A stretch of DNA of 64,000 bases from Austropuccinia psidii (lineage: Eukaryota > Basidiomycota > Pucciniomycetes > Pucciniales > Sphaerophragmiaceae). The DNA lies in the NCBI GenBank assembly GCA_023105745.1, contig JALGQZ010000006.1, positions 65,516,316-65,580,315 on the forward strand, written 5' to 3'. Positions within the stretch are counted from its first letter, which is position 1; each line of letters opens with the position of its first letter. Both the position numbers and the translations under genes were made by a program. The notes beneath the pieces are model-generated. The model saw nothing but the letters and a program-made list of their open reading frames with translations. It did no database searches and was not told the DNA's origin. This document shows positions 1 through 11,184 of this stretch, in pieces.

Positions 1-236
1 TGTGACAATAAACTGGTTACCAATGTCATGGGTTTGATTCCAGTTGGATACTAGAGGTGGTTTCAATCAAACAACCAGAAATTGCTGGGTTTTCCGCTCC
101 ATTGGCATACAAGGGTTCTGCCCCTTGGGGGTTCCTTTTAGGCTCCTGTTGTGACTAATGTAATTCCATGAGGGTGACATGGGGGATACCATCAGTTACA
201 TGCACTTTGAGAGCAGTGATCTAAGCCTGGGGGTAC
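1..236 (+). mobile_element. 3' internal end of an element continuing off the left edge
   Basis: No reading frame is recognisable here. The stretch ends in a G-rich tract (GGGGGTAC) directly before the LTR-like repeat at 237, which is the position expected for a polypurine tract. It is therefore inferred to be the last internal sequence of an LTR element whose body lies outside the window. The superfamily cannot be told. Confidence 0.35.
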
Positions 237-351
237 TGTCACATGGTAGAATGTGATCTACAACTTGCCAGTATTAACCGGTCTTGCAACAGGTTTAATA
301 GCCTTTTTGGAAGGAGTTCCCTTTGCTGAGGTTTGGCAGACAGAATTGTGA
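237..351 (+). repeat. Short LTR-like terminal repeat (115 bp)
   Basis: The segment starts TGTCACA and ends TTGTGACA, the short inverted TG...CA termini typical of LTRs. It ends exactly where the neighbouring SNF2 relic loses similarity to its second copy at 25.9 kb. The following GAAAG (352-356) would be the target duplication; the second copy has GAAAT at the same place. The matching LTR and the other half of the duplication would lie left of the window, so the call is not proven. Confidence 0.45.
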
Positions 352-356
352 CAGAA

Positions 357-1915
357 AGTTCATGTAAGATGAAGTATAATATATACTTACAAATGTAAAA
401 ACTGTGTTCATTGAGAATGAATCACACACTTGGCTTCTGGTACTTCTATTACTTATTTTTTTATAAGGTTCATTAATTCCAGTATCTTCCAGCTTTCAAG
501 GAATTGACTTGTGGTGATCTTCTTTATCAACTAATTGGGTTCATTTTCAGGTTGACTTGACATACTTTGAACTTCTGAGAAGTTTTAATAATCAACTTCC
601 TCCCTTGAACTGGTTGTTTCTGCTAGTATGGGATTATTGCATAAGCGTCTTAACTGCTGAATACTAACTAATGAATTTCTTCTCTCAGATTTCTTCTTTT
701 CCTCGTAAGCTTCATCAGTATGGAGATCTTCAGAAGAGTTTTCCATAAAAATTCTATCATAATACAGTCTAATAGCTGAAAGTAATGGCCTGCAAACCTC
801 TTCTTCACATATAAGAGGTAAAATTGAAAGAACCACTGTTTTCAATCAGCATAACATCAAATGGCATGTAACCATATGAAAGGAATTCAAAGCACCAATT
901 TCAAGGTGCTTTTGTAATATACCATCCCATGGCTGGGCCCCTAATGGTTGATTGCAAGAGATGAATTCAAACAATGACATGTAATAATTGAGGGAATTAT
1001 TGAATGGGGTACCTGTAAGACACAGTCCGTTCTTTTTTTGAAGGGACATGATTGCAGCATGAACATGTGCATGAGAGTTTCTGATAACACTGTAAGCCAG
1101 ATTATGAAGTTATTAGTTTTCATTATGGCATCTCAAAACCAAATGATTTTGCAGCTCTGACTTACTGTGCTACATCAAAAATCTCTCTATACCATTGATA
1201 ATCATAAACTGGCCCTTTTGGCGTTGACCTGAAGTCCATTCTGAGGGTTTCATACGTTGTGATGATGATATTTCTTTGAATGTATTTAATGATGAAATAT
1301 TTGCAATGATTGATTCCATGGTATGAAAGAACATGCAAATTATCAGGATGTGTGTGCTTATTTATTTCTCCCTTCCAGTTTTTCAATCAATCTCTTAAGA
1401 CACACAATAATGGTTGCTTGGCATCCACTGATAGTGGATGAACTGGATTTCTGGTAGTTTCTTGCAGAATTGAGAGTGTGGGCTAGCAGAGAAATTGCTT
1501 GCAGTGATTTTCCAAGACCCATATCATCAGCAAGGATTTATCCCAAAGGTGATGGTGGGTGCAAATCAGAGTTTGAGGTGATTATTGTTTTGTTAGTAAT
1601 CTTATGTTGCCATAGAATTCTAGAGGGAGAAGAAATCCTTTTCCAAAATGCAATGGCCAAGACAGAATTAGGGGATTCACGATCTATAAGAAAAGAAAGT
1701 CCTTGTGCTGGATGATTGAGTAGCTTAGTTTTGATAATGAAGGTGGGGGGTATAAAGGCTGCAAGTCGCAACCACTTGCAATATCCAATTACTCATTAAT
1801 CAATAAAGGTGGAGAGTAATATTTCTTGGAAATCTCAGGAAGCTGAAGACTCATTGGGCAGTTGACGTGCATTTCAGGTTGATAGGAAATGTGCACATTT
1901 ACTCCCACATGATAC
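357..1915 (-). pseudogene. SNF2/Rad5-like helicase-family ATPase relic, copy 1
   Basis: Relic of a Swi2/Snf2-type DNA-dependent ATPase, a nuclear chromatin-remodelling or repair motor. On the minus strand motif I reads DDMGLGKSLQ (about 1500-1528). The Ia and following region lies at 1166-1386 (INKHTHPDNLH, YETLRMDF), motif III LTGTP at 1005-1019, and the second-lobe box QQLRRLCNNPIL at 585-845. A 76-bp intron (1090-1165, GTAAGT...TTACAG) restores DVAH-VIRN as motif II, where the family has DEAH. A one-base insertion in an A-run before NWKGEINKH breaks the frame. Motifs V and VI are lost to the element at the left edge. A second copy lies on the plus strand at 14190-26545. The SNF2 assignment is firm; the exact subfamily (Rad5/Rad16/HLTF-like) is inferred. 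Confidence 0.8.
1090..1165 (-). other. Intron in SNF2 copy 1
   Basis: On the minus strand the sequence runs CACA|GTAAGT ... TTACAG|TGTTATC. Removing it joins DVAH to VIRNSHAHV in frame, matching the SNF2 motif II environment. The second copy has the same 76-bp intron at 15594-15669, with GTAGGT as donor. Confidence 0.75.
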
Positions 1916-3544
1916 ACCAGGGCATTTTTAAGGTAACTGGTTGGCCAGTAATATCCTGTTCCCCTAAGCAAGCTTGAAAATTTACTTTTATGTTTTCTAA
2001 ATATTCTTTTGATGTAATCATAAAGCTTCCTGAAAATAACTATATTGTATTACTTAAAAAATCCATCTTCAGACAGATGTTTCATGATATTCAACATAAA
2101 CTCATGAAATACTATTAGAAAAATGGAAATAGTATTCTATAAATCCCCTGGATTAAATATACAAGTAATTTATCTCAGTTAGTAGTTGTTTATTTTTTGG
2201 AAATAATACTGAGCTCCAATATTTATTCTTTGAATTATTTAAAATTTTTCAAATTTCATTTTCAAATTAATAAATAAATTCAACATTTGACATTAGAAAG
2301 ATATTGTTAGGGCTTTTTTTAAACCAATTGTGTTGGATCATTTTTTGTGTGGATGTATAATCATTGCGCAAATCCAGTAGGTATATATGTTTGATATTAT
2401 CCTGATATTCAACTTTCATATATATATATCAAAATATGGAAAGACAATAAGGCAAAGCTTTTATCATATCTGCAAAAAAAACAGTAAATTTCCTTTGTAT
2501 TGCATTTCTTGGGTTTTTTGTTTGTTGAGAATATTTAATCAATGAATTATTGCCATTCAACCAAAGCATGAAGTCCATTCTTTGGGAAATTCCTTTCAGA
2601 ACACAAAGTAAATTGTCATGAACTCTAATACTCAAATTTTTATATCATTCTTGTAAATCCATCATTAAAAGAAACAGTTCTTTTCAATTTTAATTGAATG
2701 TGATAATATCTTAAAACAGTTTTTAAAATACACTGCAAAAACTGAAAAATAAAGAACCAGCAACTTTTATGATCACTGGCTCACATTAAATGTACTTTAT
2801 TCAAGGACACTACATGGGTGATATGTTGATTGTGTGGTCATATCAGTCAGGGTTTCAGATTTGGATACAACATTTTTAAGATAATCCTGGTATCAAAACA
2901 ATTGGATGTGAGGGGGCTATGTTACCAAGTATCATTCATTTCAACTTATTCATTTACTGTTTTACAGCTCAAACTTTGAGATTGGTTTTTTTTAATAAGC
3001 ACCTTTCCAAGTGCCTTTTTCTACTGAATGTCGGCTGTTTCTAATGTAATGGCACAAGGTAATTTCTGAAATTCATTCAATTTTGTGTATCATTTTGAAC
3101 ATAAATATAAATGATAAATGTAATTAATTTTTTTAAAATAAAACGCTAAGAAAATATTCAGGGATTTTAACTAAGTTGAGGTGAAAAGTAACCTAAATTA
3201 AGCCCAAAAAAATACAAATTTGATCATTTGAAAAATCAATGGTCATTCCTCAATGTAGTTAATTTTAGTAGGAAATTTGATTTCCCTTTAAATAAAATCT
3301 ATTGTAACGTTCAGCCATTTATATGGCCTGAAAAAAAGGTTTATAGAAGCTTTCTATCACTTTTTTCATACTTATATACAACAAAAAAATAAAATGTTAT
3401 TGTTATGTCTATTGTCTATCATTTACTGTCTTATTTCAACATGAAAAACAAGTTATTGCTTTTTAATCACCTCTATTATTTTAAATTTTCAAACATTCCT
3501 CCATTCCTAATTTTTCATCATTATAATTACTAGTAAAATTTATA
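1916..3544. other. AT-rich stretch without a recognisable gene
   Basis: Short open frames occur on both strands, but none resembles a known domain and none is joined to a neighbour by good splice sites. Homopolymer and AT-rich runs are frequent. Similarity between the two SNF2 copies stops near 1915. Confidence 0.6.
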
Positions 3545-4490
3545 TTCTCTTCATCTGTTTGAATCTGTGCTTCTCCAGAATCCATCACAAAATTTCCTGG
3601 GTTGACTTTAGCTTTTGTGCTTTCATTTTGCCCTTGATCTATAATACCATCAAGGTTCCATTTGCCATCATCTTTGAAATCTTGAGCCTTTTGGGGGGTT
3701 TTAATACCATTAGAGAGAGCCAGTCCATTAATATATTCATCTAATCATACATTTCATTCTTCAACCATTGACTTTGATTCATTTGAAAATTTCTCAAAAA
3801 TTGCTGAATGTTGCAAGGGGGGTAATACATGCAGCTACTCTTGAGCTACCAGATAAATGACTTCTTGCTGAACCTCATTGATCACATTCTCAACATCTGT
3901 TTTTTTGGATTTGGTAAGCACTGCACTTTCAGATAAAGTTTAAATCACTTGTTGATTGGAGGAAGCTTGAGTGGATGTAGAAGCGGCTTTGGCAGCAATA
4001 GCAGCAAGTCGCACCTTAAAGCTTTTTCCACTAGCTATTATTTTTGACTTCTCCAGTTCTTCATTGGCATTGGGAGCCTTTTTTTCTGTGTCATAACATC
4101 TATTGAACTAGTTGTCATATCGGATGTATCTTGAGCCACAATCACTTGAGCAGATGAACTGGTAACAAGTGATGAGGGACTCCCTTTTTGATTAGTACCT
4201 ACTGCCCTCAGTCATTGGCTAAGTGTCAATTTGGGAGGTTTATATGGGTTTGGAGAGGATGTTTCAGTCACTGTTTCAGATAGGGGTAAAGCAAGCTGAG
4301 GTTCATGGGTCTGGGAAGGTTAGGGATTGATCGGCAGAGATGGAATCACTGCACCCAAACTTTGAGTTGGATTATCTTGCATTGGCCTTTCTTCAATTTC
4401 ATTTTCTATGGTACTTGATGTCTGATTTTTCTCTAAAGCTCCTTTGGACTCGTAAACCTTAGTTTCAGGGCAAGTCAAGGCATGGTTTGA
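3545..4490 (-). pseudogene. Decayed low-complexity reading frame, unknown function
   Basis: The minus strand gives a nearly continuous peptide with a few stops and one or two frame changes. A Pro/Thr/Ser-rich section (PKLTLSQ, SLVTSSSAQV) is followed by a Lys/Ala-rich section (SGKSFKVRLAAIAAKAAS) and an acidic helical part (KKTDVENVINEVQQEV). No catalytic motif is visible. It abuts the Vps54-like relic at about 4495 but reads like a different protein. It could be the ORF1 or gag-like protein of a degraded element; the function is not known. Confidence 0.4.
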
Positions 4491-4495
4491 AAATG

Positions 4496-5260
4496 TTAGC
4501 TAATTTGAAAAAAAAAGAGGCTTTGATCTATTACGTACGTTTTTTCATTAAGAATAGATTGTTTATCTTTTGAATCCAGTTGAGAGATATCAGAATTGTT
4601 ATCTTGATCTTCTTGTTCCAACTCAATTACATCTGATAAAACATCTTTAATTGCTTCTCTGGTTTGTTTTATGACCATTTGCCTCCATGATGAAATTGCT
4701 TTGTCTAATCCAGAGACTCAAGCTAAGCCATTGAAAGTAAGTCTAATGTGATCTTTTCATTTTTCTTTCTTTGATTGTTGAATTTGAAAAAAGCCCTTTG
4801 GCATGATTTCATCCAAAGATGCTGAGAGAGGATGTGAAGGTGATTTGGGTTGAGACAAGTCAGATTTGAATGGGTTAAGGTGAAGAAAGTTTTGTAGATT
4901 AACCTTGAAATCATGAGAGAGTATTGATGTTAGTTCAGCTTCTAATGCTTTAGAGATTATATCATGAAATGAGGACAATTGATTGGGAAGGTAAGCAAGG
5001 GCTTTAATTTTATTTAGCCAAAGTGATATTGAAGGCTATGAAGATTAATGAAAGGTTGAAGTAGGTATGAGATGATTGGTAGAAAGTGAATGAAATGGAG
5101 ATTAATTCCAAATTGATTCCAAACTTCCAATCAAGTTCAAGGCGGTCAGCCAATCACCTGATTGAATTCGATCTTCAATTGAACGTAAAGTATTCCAGAT
5201 ATCTTTCAATTTCTTTAATGCATGATCTAATTTAGTGATATTTTTATGTCTAATACTAAA
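4496..5260 (-). pseudogene. Vps54-like (GARP complex subunit) relic
   Basis: Vps54 is a subunit of the GARP complex that tethers endosome-derived vesicles at the trans-Golgi. On the minus strand a helical stretch reads SIEDRIQSGDWLTALNLIG, then KIKALAYLPNQLSSFHDII, then KALEAELTSILSHDF, and later RQMVIKQTREAIKDVL. Order and spacing fit the middle part of Vps54 (the section containing GALDLIA, then RHLxSQL, then the downstream helices). In-frame stops occur before KDHIRLTF, after NGLA and upstream of SISLW, and an acidic linker follows, so it cannot make a full protein. Normal Vps54 is about 900-1200 residues; only about 230 codons are visible here. The assignment is by eye and a related tethering subunit is possible. 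Confidence 0.55.
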
Positions 5261-5441
5261 TCAAATGAGATCTAAACCACGTTAAGAAACTGATGATTTT
5301 AACAGATCGAGTTGATGAATTAACTTTTCCATTTGAGATCTACAAATGTTTTGTGGAATTTCAAATTATTTTGATTTTTTGAATTAAAGGAGGTTATTTG
5401 AGACTTTGAATTAAGTTTATCCAAGATTATTTGAGAAGAAT

Positions 5442-6347
5442 TCAAACTTCACAAGAGCTAATGATACCGCAATTGTCTTTGCAAGATTCAAATGTTTGAG
5501 GATGATGAATTAATTCTTGAATGACCCAATGAATATATATTTTAGTTTCTAAATCATGAAGTTTGTTTAAGTTTAAATTGAGTGATTTAGCTAATTGATT
5601 AGAATCTGAGATTGATAAAGGATTAGATGATAGATGAGAAGAGGATTGAATCCATGTTTGACCCACCTTTCGAATTTTGCTATGGATTTTTCTAGTGATT
5701 TCTCCCCATGTTCGATAAGTTAGATAAGGTTCTTCAAACTTTACTTTCCAAACGATTTAAGGGTGAGGATCTTTAAGTGAGTCAAGGGTAGTTTGATTGT
5801 GAGGAGCTCTGACAACTATACCGTCAATACGGGTATGAAGATTGGGCCAACCATCAAGTTGAACTTGAGAGCAATGATATTTAACTTCATTTAAGCTATT
5901 TGAAGTGATATACGGAGTTTAATGGAAGCCCCAATGTTTTTCACATTGAGCGACTACACTTGGGGGTTAAGTAGGGAATTGGGGTAAATTAAGATTAATT
6001 ACATGAAGATTTGGGCCTATTTGGTTAGAAGGAGTTTGAATGACATGTTCTTCAAATCCATCATCGGTTAATTCAGCAATAGCGGTTGTGTTAGCATCCC
6101 AAAGTTCTTAGGCTAATTGAAGCCTAGTTAGAGAGACAGAATTAAGATGACAATTGAGCCAACGTTGAGCAATCAAAGAATGAGTTTGAGGGTGATCTAA
6201 TTCATAAGGTTTTGATTCAATGGTAGCATGTTTTGATGCGATTAATAGATTAGATGAATTGATAGCTGAAATGAAGATGATGCAACCATTTGTTTTGAGA
6301 GTTAAATGATAAGGAGTTACAGTGTTTTTTTTCTTGAATTTTCTCAC
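5442..6347 (-). pseudogene. Decayed ~300-codon reading frame, unknown (possibly the same gene as the Vps54-like relic)
   Basis: One minus-strand frame runs from 6347 to 5442 with only about four stops. Recognisable peptides include ELWDANTTAIAELTDDG, HVINLNLPQFPT, YITSNSLNEVKYHCSQ and VQLDGWPNLHTRIDGIVV, then a helical end SNQLAKSLNLNLNKLHDLE. I do not recognise the family. It lies directly 5' of the Vps54-like stretch on the same strand and may be its N-terminal part. Long open stretches in only one frame argue for past coding. Confidence 0.4.
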
Positions 6348-6516
6348 TAAAATAATAATAATAAATGAAAGGTAAGTTAAGAAAAGGAATGAATGAAGAA
6401 AAAAAGAATTTGAATACTTTAGCTAAATTAATTTCATTAATATTAAATAATTTATCATAAACACAAGTTAAAATTTTCTATTTCCCAAGACCTAATTGAA
6501 GATTTGATTGAGAGGA

Positions 6517-6789
6517 TTAATTTGTAAATAAGCCACAAGCTAGAGTAGGAAAAGGACAAGGCTCATTTAGATAGATATGTTTTGACATGATCCAAGATTT
6601 GATAGAAATAAAACCACTTAAAGTATTTGGATTGACTAAAGGTACATAGAAAATCCTACAACAAATGAATATGTGAATTTTGAAATATTTAATATTCTGA
6701 TTATGTGGATCTTGTAGATCATGATGATTTTGAGATTGATTTGAATGATTTAATAAGTTTTTGATTTTGTTAAGTTGAAGTTGATCCAT
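6517..6789 (-). pseudogene. Small open frame, unknown
   Basis: This is a 90-codon minus-strand frame rich in Asn, His and Ile, ending in a less biased part (PLVNPNTLSGFISIKSW). It is in a different frame from the 5442-6347 relic but on the same strand and close by, so it may be an upstream exon. No family is recognised. Confidence 0.25.
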
Positions 6790-6799
6790 TTGATTTGAA

Positions 6800-7131
6800 G
6801 ATAGATTTTGAAGATTGGGTATTTTTGGATTAGATTGTGCTTGATTTTGATGTGATAGTTTTGAATTGGAGGAAAGTTTGAACTAGTAAATCAATTAAAA
6901 AAAACGTGGAGAAGCTAACTGCTATCTATTATACTGTGCAATGTAACTGATATACTGCATGGGAAAACAGTTAAGATTTGCAGTGTATAACTGTGATGGA
7001 TGTGATGGAATAATATTGAATTTTGCATGAAATTGTTATGTTTAGGAATGATTCAAAGAGCCACCTAAAAAATTGGAACTGATTAAAATTAATTTCAACC
7101 AGTTTGAATTCAATAGAAATACCCTACTTAG
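6800..7131. other. AT-rich spacer
   Basis: No coding signal or repeat is seen between the two minus-strand relics. Confidence 0.5.
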
Positions 7132-7790
7132 CTAATTTTTTAATTTTAGTTTTTTGTCATATTTAATTATTCTCTCAGGTTGGCTGAAAGTCTTGGTCAT
7201 TATCATTGAATGATCTAAATATTTTAAATTGTGTCCTTGAGTGACAAGGGCTTTTGAAATTTGAAATGAGGCTCCAAAGTGTGTAAGAGATGGATACTTT
7301 TTGAGTATGAAAGGTGGTGGTGTAGTTTGATGTTTGATTTCAGAGGTTCTCCACAAAACCTCTATGATTCCATTACATTTTTCAAAGTCAAGGAGAAAAT
7401 TATAATCGGGAAAAAATAATCCATGCCCAAAAGTGCTATGAGGTGATTGGAGGAATTCAAAAGTATCTGCATTAATGAAAGAAAACAATCCATAGGTCCA
7501 GGGCTTGACATCATTTTGATCAACATGGATTTCATTGTGAAATCCATTATGAGTGATGATAACATTCAAAAAAGTCTGTTGATCTTCTATTTCAGCTAAG
7601 GGCCATTGAGATTCATGCCAAGATGTTAAAGAGGCATCTAGCATGAGTCTTGAGTTACTGGCTGGGGCAACCTGGGTGAACTCAGCAATACAATTAAAAA
7701 TGAAGTTATTATATGAAGATAACTTTTCATGATTTATAGTGTTTTCTTGAAGTTGCTCAGGTGTAAGACCTTTCTTGAAGGCATAAACAC
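7132..7790 (-). pseudogene. TET/JBP-like 2OG-Fe(II) dioxygenase relic, copy A
   Basis: The frame reads like the Tet-like 2OG-Fe(II) oxygenase domain found in expanded families of basidiomycetes, relatives of enzymes that oxidise 5-methylcytosine. In order it shows an N-terminal helical part (AFKKGLTPEQLQ, FNCIAEFTQVAP), the iron-binding HxD as IHVDQND (His at about 7525-7527, Asp at 7519-7521), a YGLFSF strand, GHGLFFPDYNFLLDF, then NGIIEVLWR and the distal His in KHQTTPPP, and finally THFGASFQIS. The Arg that usually binds 2-oxoglutarate near the last segment is not evident. The frame is open for about 220 codons. It is probably broken upstream, where another piece lies at 7847-8107. Activity cannot be judged. 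Confidence 0.65.
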
Positions 7791-7846
7791 CCGTATTCAG
7801 AATAAGTCATATCATTGGTTTTAAATGGTGGAAGGTTAGTATTTCC

Positions 7847-8107
7847 CTACCTGCACTCTTGTCCCTGTCTGATCCAGCTTGCAACCCAACTCCTTTCATT
7901 ATACCAGCAATTTTTCTTTTTATTTTTAATTGGCTGATGATTTTGCCCTAATTGTATTAGAGTCAAAATAATATTTTTAAGTTCTTGAGTTTTTCTTGAT
8001 GAATTGACTAAGTTGTGAACACAAAAAATCATGAGTGACTTTTTATTAGCATAATCAAAAACAATTTTAGGTTTTTCTGAAATTGAGGCCCTAGGTAAGA
8101 TTAGCAA
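7847..8107 (-). pseudogene. Upstream fragment of TET-like copy A
   Basis: This 86-codon minus-strand frame lies directly 5' of the dioxygenase domain. It contains a helical Lys/Asn/Gln-rich part, then RSWVASWIRQGQ. It is in a different frame from the domain, and a stop follows. It is placed with the dioxygenase by position only. Confidence 0.35.
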
Positions 8108-8703
8108 ATTGGATTTTTATTTTGGATACACCTGAATCAAACAATCTTCAGTTGTTTGATAAGGATTTAGCTGTAGTTCAGATTGGAGTTTGTGGATGGA
8201 TTATTGATTTTGTTGCTGAGCTTGGGTTCTTTTTTTATTAAATTTTGGATTTTGTTGCAAGGAACCTTCAGACTTAAATTCAGCAAGTGGGCTCTGGCAG
8301 CACCAATCAAGTGAATTTAAATTGTTAGATGATTTTGATGCTTTGGTAGAGTATTTTTGTTCATTTTAAGTCAGATGAGGAGTTTGAATTGAATGAGGTG
8401 AAGTTAAAGAGTCATTATTTTTTAAAAGAATCTGTGGGCCCTGGCGGCACCAATCAGGTTATTTTGAAGAGTTGGGATTTCTCGAAAGTATTTTGAGGTT
8501 GTTTTTTTTAAAGTGCATTTTATTTTAAATTCCACACTATCTCAAATTGAATTGCTGTGGCATTGCGCATACATTGATTATTTGTCTCTTTTACTTGTTT
8601 TATCGTGGAATTCATTTTCTTCCAAAGTTAAAATTATTCTGTCTTTTGTCTTTTTTTGCTCCCCTTTTCTTTTTCATACTTTCTAGGCTTTCAGGTGGCT
8701 AAG
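8108..8703. other. Non-coding stretch with a short direct repeat
   Basis: No gene is seen. A motif of the form GGGCYCTGGCRGCACCAATCA occurs twice, at about 8289 and 8437, in otherwise unlike surroundings. The right part is T-rich and probably contains the 3' untranslated end of the minus-strand LINE. Confidence 0.4.
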
Positions 8704-9650
8704 TCAATTTGTTTCATCCATGTATTTTATCATTGTTTTTAAGGCTTGCAGTACATCCATCAATCTCAACATGTCGGTTTCCAAAAAAATAATCTTCATC
8801 TTCCTCTGATTGTCCTTCATACGTTTACATTGTGCTTTATGCAGCCGGCAATGTGTCAAGAAATGCTTAACTGATTCTGGTCTGTTAAACGGGTCACATA
8901 AGGGATCCCCCCTCAAATTGTTCAGATTGTAATTGGTGAATTATTGAAGATTTTGCTTTCTCCATTCTGTTTAGTGCAGCAATTAGTAGTTGAGTTTTGT
9001 TCTTAAAATTCTTTTTATGCTGGGTTTCCTCTTCTGTAAGTCAATTATTTTTTGTTTCTTGTGATAGTTTTGCTAAGCTATGTTTAATTTTACATGTTGT
9101 CTGAGTCAGGTCAAGGGCAGCATTCTTGGCTTCTGTGTCAGCTAATTCATTACCGGTGATTTCAATGTGTCCAGGGCACCACCACAGCTCAATCGGGGCT
9201 AGTTTCTGCAAGGAGTTAATGTTGTGAATTATTTTGAGGTAGAGGTATTTTGCTGCGGATGGCTCAAAAGGGTGTGCTTATTTCAGTAATGCGCCTTGAT
9301 TGTCACTGAAAATGTATATTTTATTCATCTTCTTGCCATTGATGCTTCGTGTGGCTATTCCTCTTCTTGCTTCTTCCATTGCAAGGATAATGCTAACTAA
9401 TTCAGTTTCAAAGGTTGAGGTTTTAGCCATTAATGGTATGTGCTTGCTGATTGTTATATTTTGGTTGGATCTAGAAATTTTGTTAAATTCATTAATCAAT
9501 TTTTTGGGAAGGAAAAGCTCTTTGTATGGATGAGCAGAAGTAGGGTTAGGGTTACTGAATGATCTGTACAGTACTAAATTCATACTGTCAATATAATTTG
9601 ATAATTTTGGAGCACTACGATGGGCTCTGTTTAATTTAAATATAATTGCA
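8704..9650 (-). mobile_element. LINE (I/Tad-like) ORF2 3' fragment: RNase H and terminal CCHC
   Basis: The minus strand carries the end of a non-LTR retrotransposon ORF2. An RNase H domain shows FETELVSIILAMEEA and the active-site strand IFSDNQGAL (9278-9583). Out of that frame follows the RNase H end WWCPGHIEITGNELADTEAKN (about 9130-9190). The protein ends in a Cys/His segment, CDPFNRPESVKHFLTHC (8704-8916), the terminal knuckle of these elements. The reverse transcriptase that should lie upstream (above 9650) is missing, so the copy is 5' truncated, as is usual for LINEs. It separates the TET-like relic from the minus-strand relics at 10.3-13.1 kb. Confidence 0.75.
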
Positions 9651-10306
9651 TGAGTTATTTAACAACTTTTTCAACAATATATTTATATAAAGTCAAAAAG
9701 GAATTTTAATATATACTTTCTTTGAAAACAATATTTGCTTAAACAGAAAAAATTAAAAACAAATTACAATAGGGGAGTTCAAGGCCAGGTTTCATGAGCC
9801 AGCTTTTATGGCAACACAAGCAGTTTTTAATGCCCAAGCACCCACCCCGTGAGCTTGCTCATTGGTTGGCTCATGCAAGTTACATTTAACAAATCTTAAC
9901 AAGTTTTTATCATTAAAATTAGTTTATGTATCTATGCATGAGCCATGCGCTATGTACCCATGGGCCCAACTAAGGGCGCCCAGAACCACCTATGGACCTA
10001 TTCCTATATTTTTATTTTGACTTTAACTATCTTCAATAATATAGTATTGTGCATGAATATTTGTTTGTGCAATCTGTGCAATAATATCATTAATTTTGCA
10101 CACAATTCCTTTTGGAACCAAACAAAACATAAGCTCTCACTCAATTATATCCAATTTGGAATTATGGTATAAAGGTTCACCAAGGATTAATTCTTCCTCA
10201 TCTCAGATTATTCAGCAAGATATGATGGTAGGTACAACATGGCTAAAATAATTCATGAAGGAGGTTCAATACTTGTAACAGTAACATTTGTTGTTTGTGG
10301 AGCTGA
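9651..10306. other. Spacer with inverted TCATGAGCC/GGCTCATG words
   Basis: No coding region is recognised. The words TCATGAGCC (about 9795) and GGCTCATG (about 9870) are inverted relative to each other, and a further GCATGAGCC occurs near 9936. They may be remnants of a small element; no boundary could be fixed. Confidence 0.3.
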
Positions 10307-11068
10307 TCAAGGAAGAGACACAACATAGCTGGATACATTTGGGTTGTCTCTGTGAAAGAACTCTCCTAAGTCCAAAATAATTGCACAAGCCAAATAATAT
10401 CTGGAAATATGCACTTCATGAAAATACTGAGATGAAGGGAAATCAGATGAAAAAAGATCACATATAAATTGATTTAACCTTCTCCAAATAGTCTCTTTTA
10501 TTGGAAGTGAATTGAAGTGGTTTAACTGTGAAGCCAGCATTAATAATTGAAAGGAAGGGGAGACACCAAATTTGCAATGATCTTGATAGCAAAGCATTAG
10601 CCCATGACAGCCAGCAGCAAGGAATGAGGCCAGAATGTGATATAATGGTGGGATTTGGGGATCATTAATTGCATTGACAATGAGCTAGTTTTCTTGGACT
10701 GATGACAGGTTGGTATAGCCATTATTGAGCTTACACCTAAAAAAAAGAATTTCAAATGCCTGGAAAATCAAGTAGATGCAATTAATGAGATGGTTTAAAT
10801 CTGTATGAGGATCTGAGTTGGAGCTTGAGGCCTTTTTTTTAGTTGAATGACCTTCAATACCACTAATTCCTCTTGAGTTGATTTGATTAACACATGAAGT
10901 GAAATACTTCATAGCATGGTAATCCTGAGAGAGCTCAAGAGGAACATCTTCCTCAAGAACATTAATAACAGGTAGAGCTAGATCTTCATGTACCGATCCA
11001 ATGCATTGGAAGAATACCCTGGACCAATCTTGGTGTGCATGACGTGAGGGGAGACAGAGATATTTCAA
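10307..11068 (-). pseudogene. Conserved rust-type domain of unknown function, copy A
   Basis: A single minus-strand frame of about 250 codons has one internal TAG (10685-10687). It contains FLAAGCHGLMLCYQDH, then IWRRLNQFICDLFSSDFPS, SQYFHEVHISRYYLACAI and ILDLGEFF. The same landmarks, in the same order, are in the plus-strand relic at 56385-56801 (GVCGLMVCSDD, VWLRTNKYMCNLL, LVLDLGDSW). Two diverged copies show it is a real protein family. No function can be assigned. In both places a TET-like dioxygenase relic lies further downstream on the same strand. Confidence 0.55.
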
Positions 11069-11184
11069 GGAGTGATATAAAGGGTGTGAGTGATGATTCC
11101 ATTCTTGGGTCTTGATGTAAGGGAAATTGACAACTTCAGGGTCATAAAATGGTTCATTGATGCTGGGTTCTAAAAGTCCAGGAT

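Noticed and set aside
1150..1200. A stop directly after DVAQ in both SNF2 copies as a shared nonsense mutation
   Set aside because: The apparent stop is part of a splice donor (GTAAGT/GTAGGT); removing the 76-bp intron gives DVAH-VIRN.
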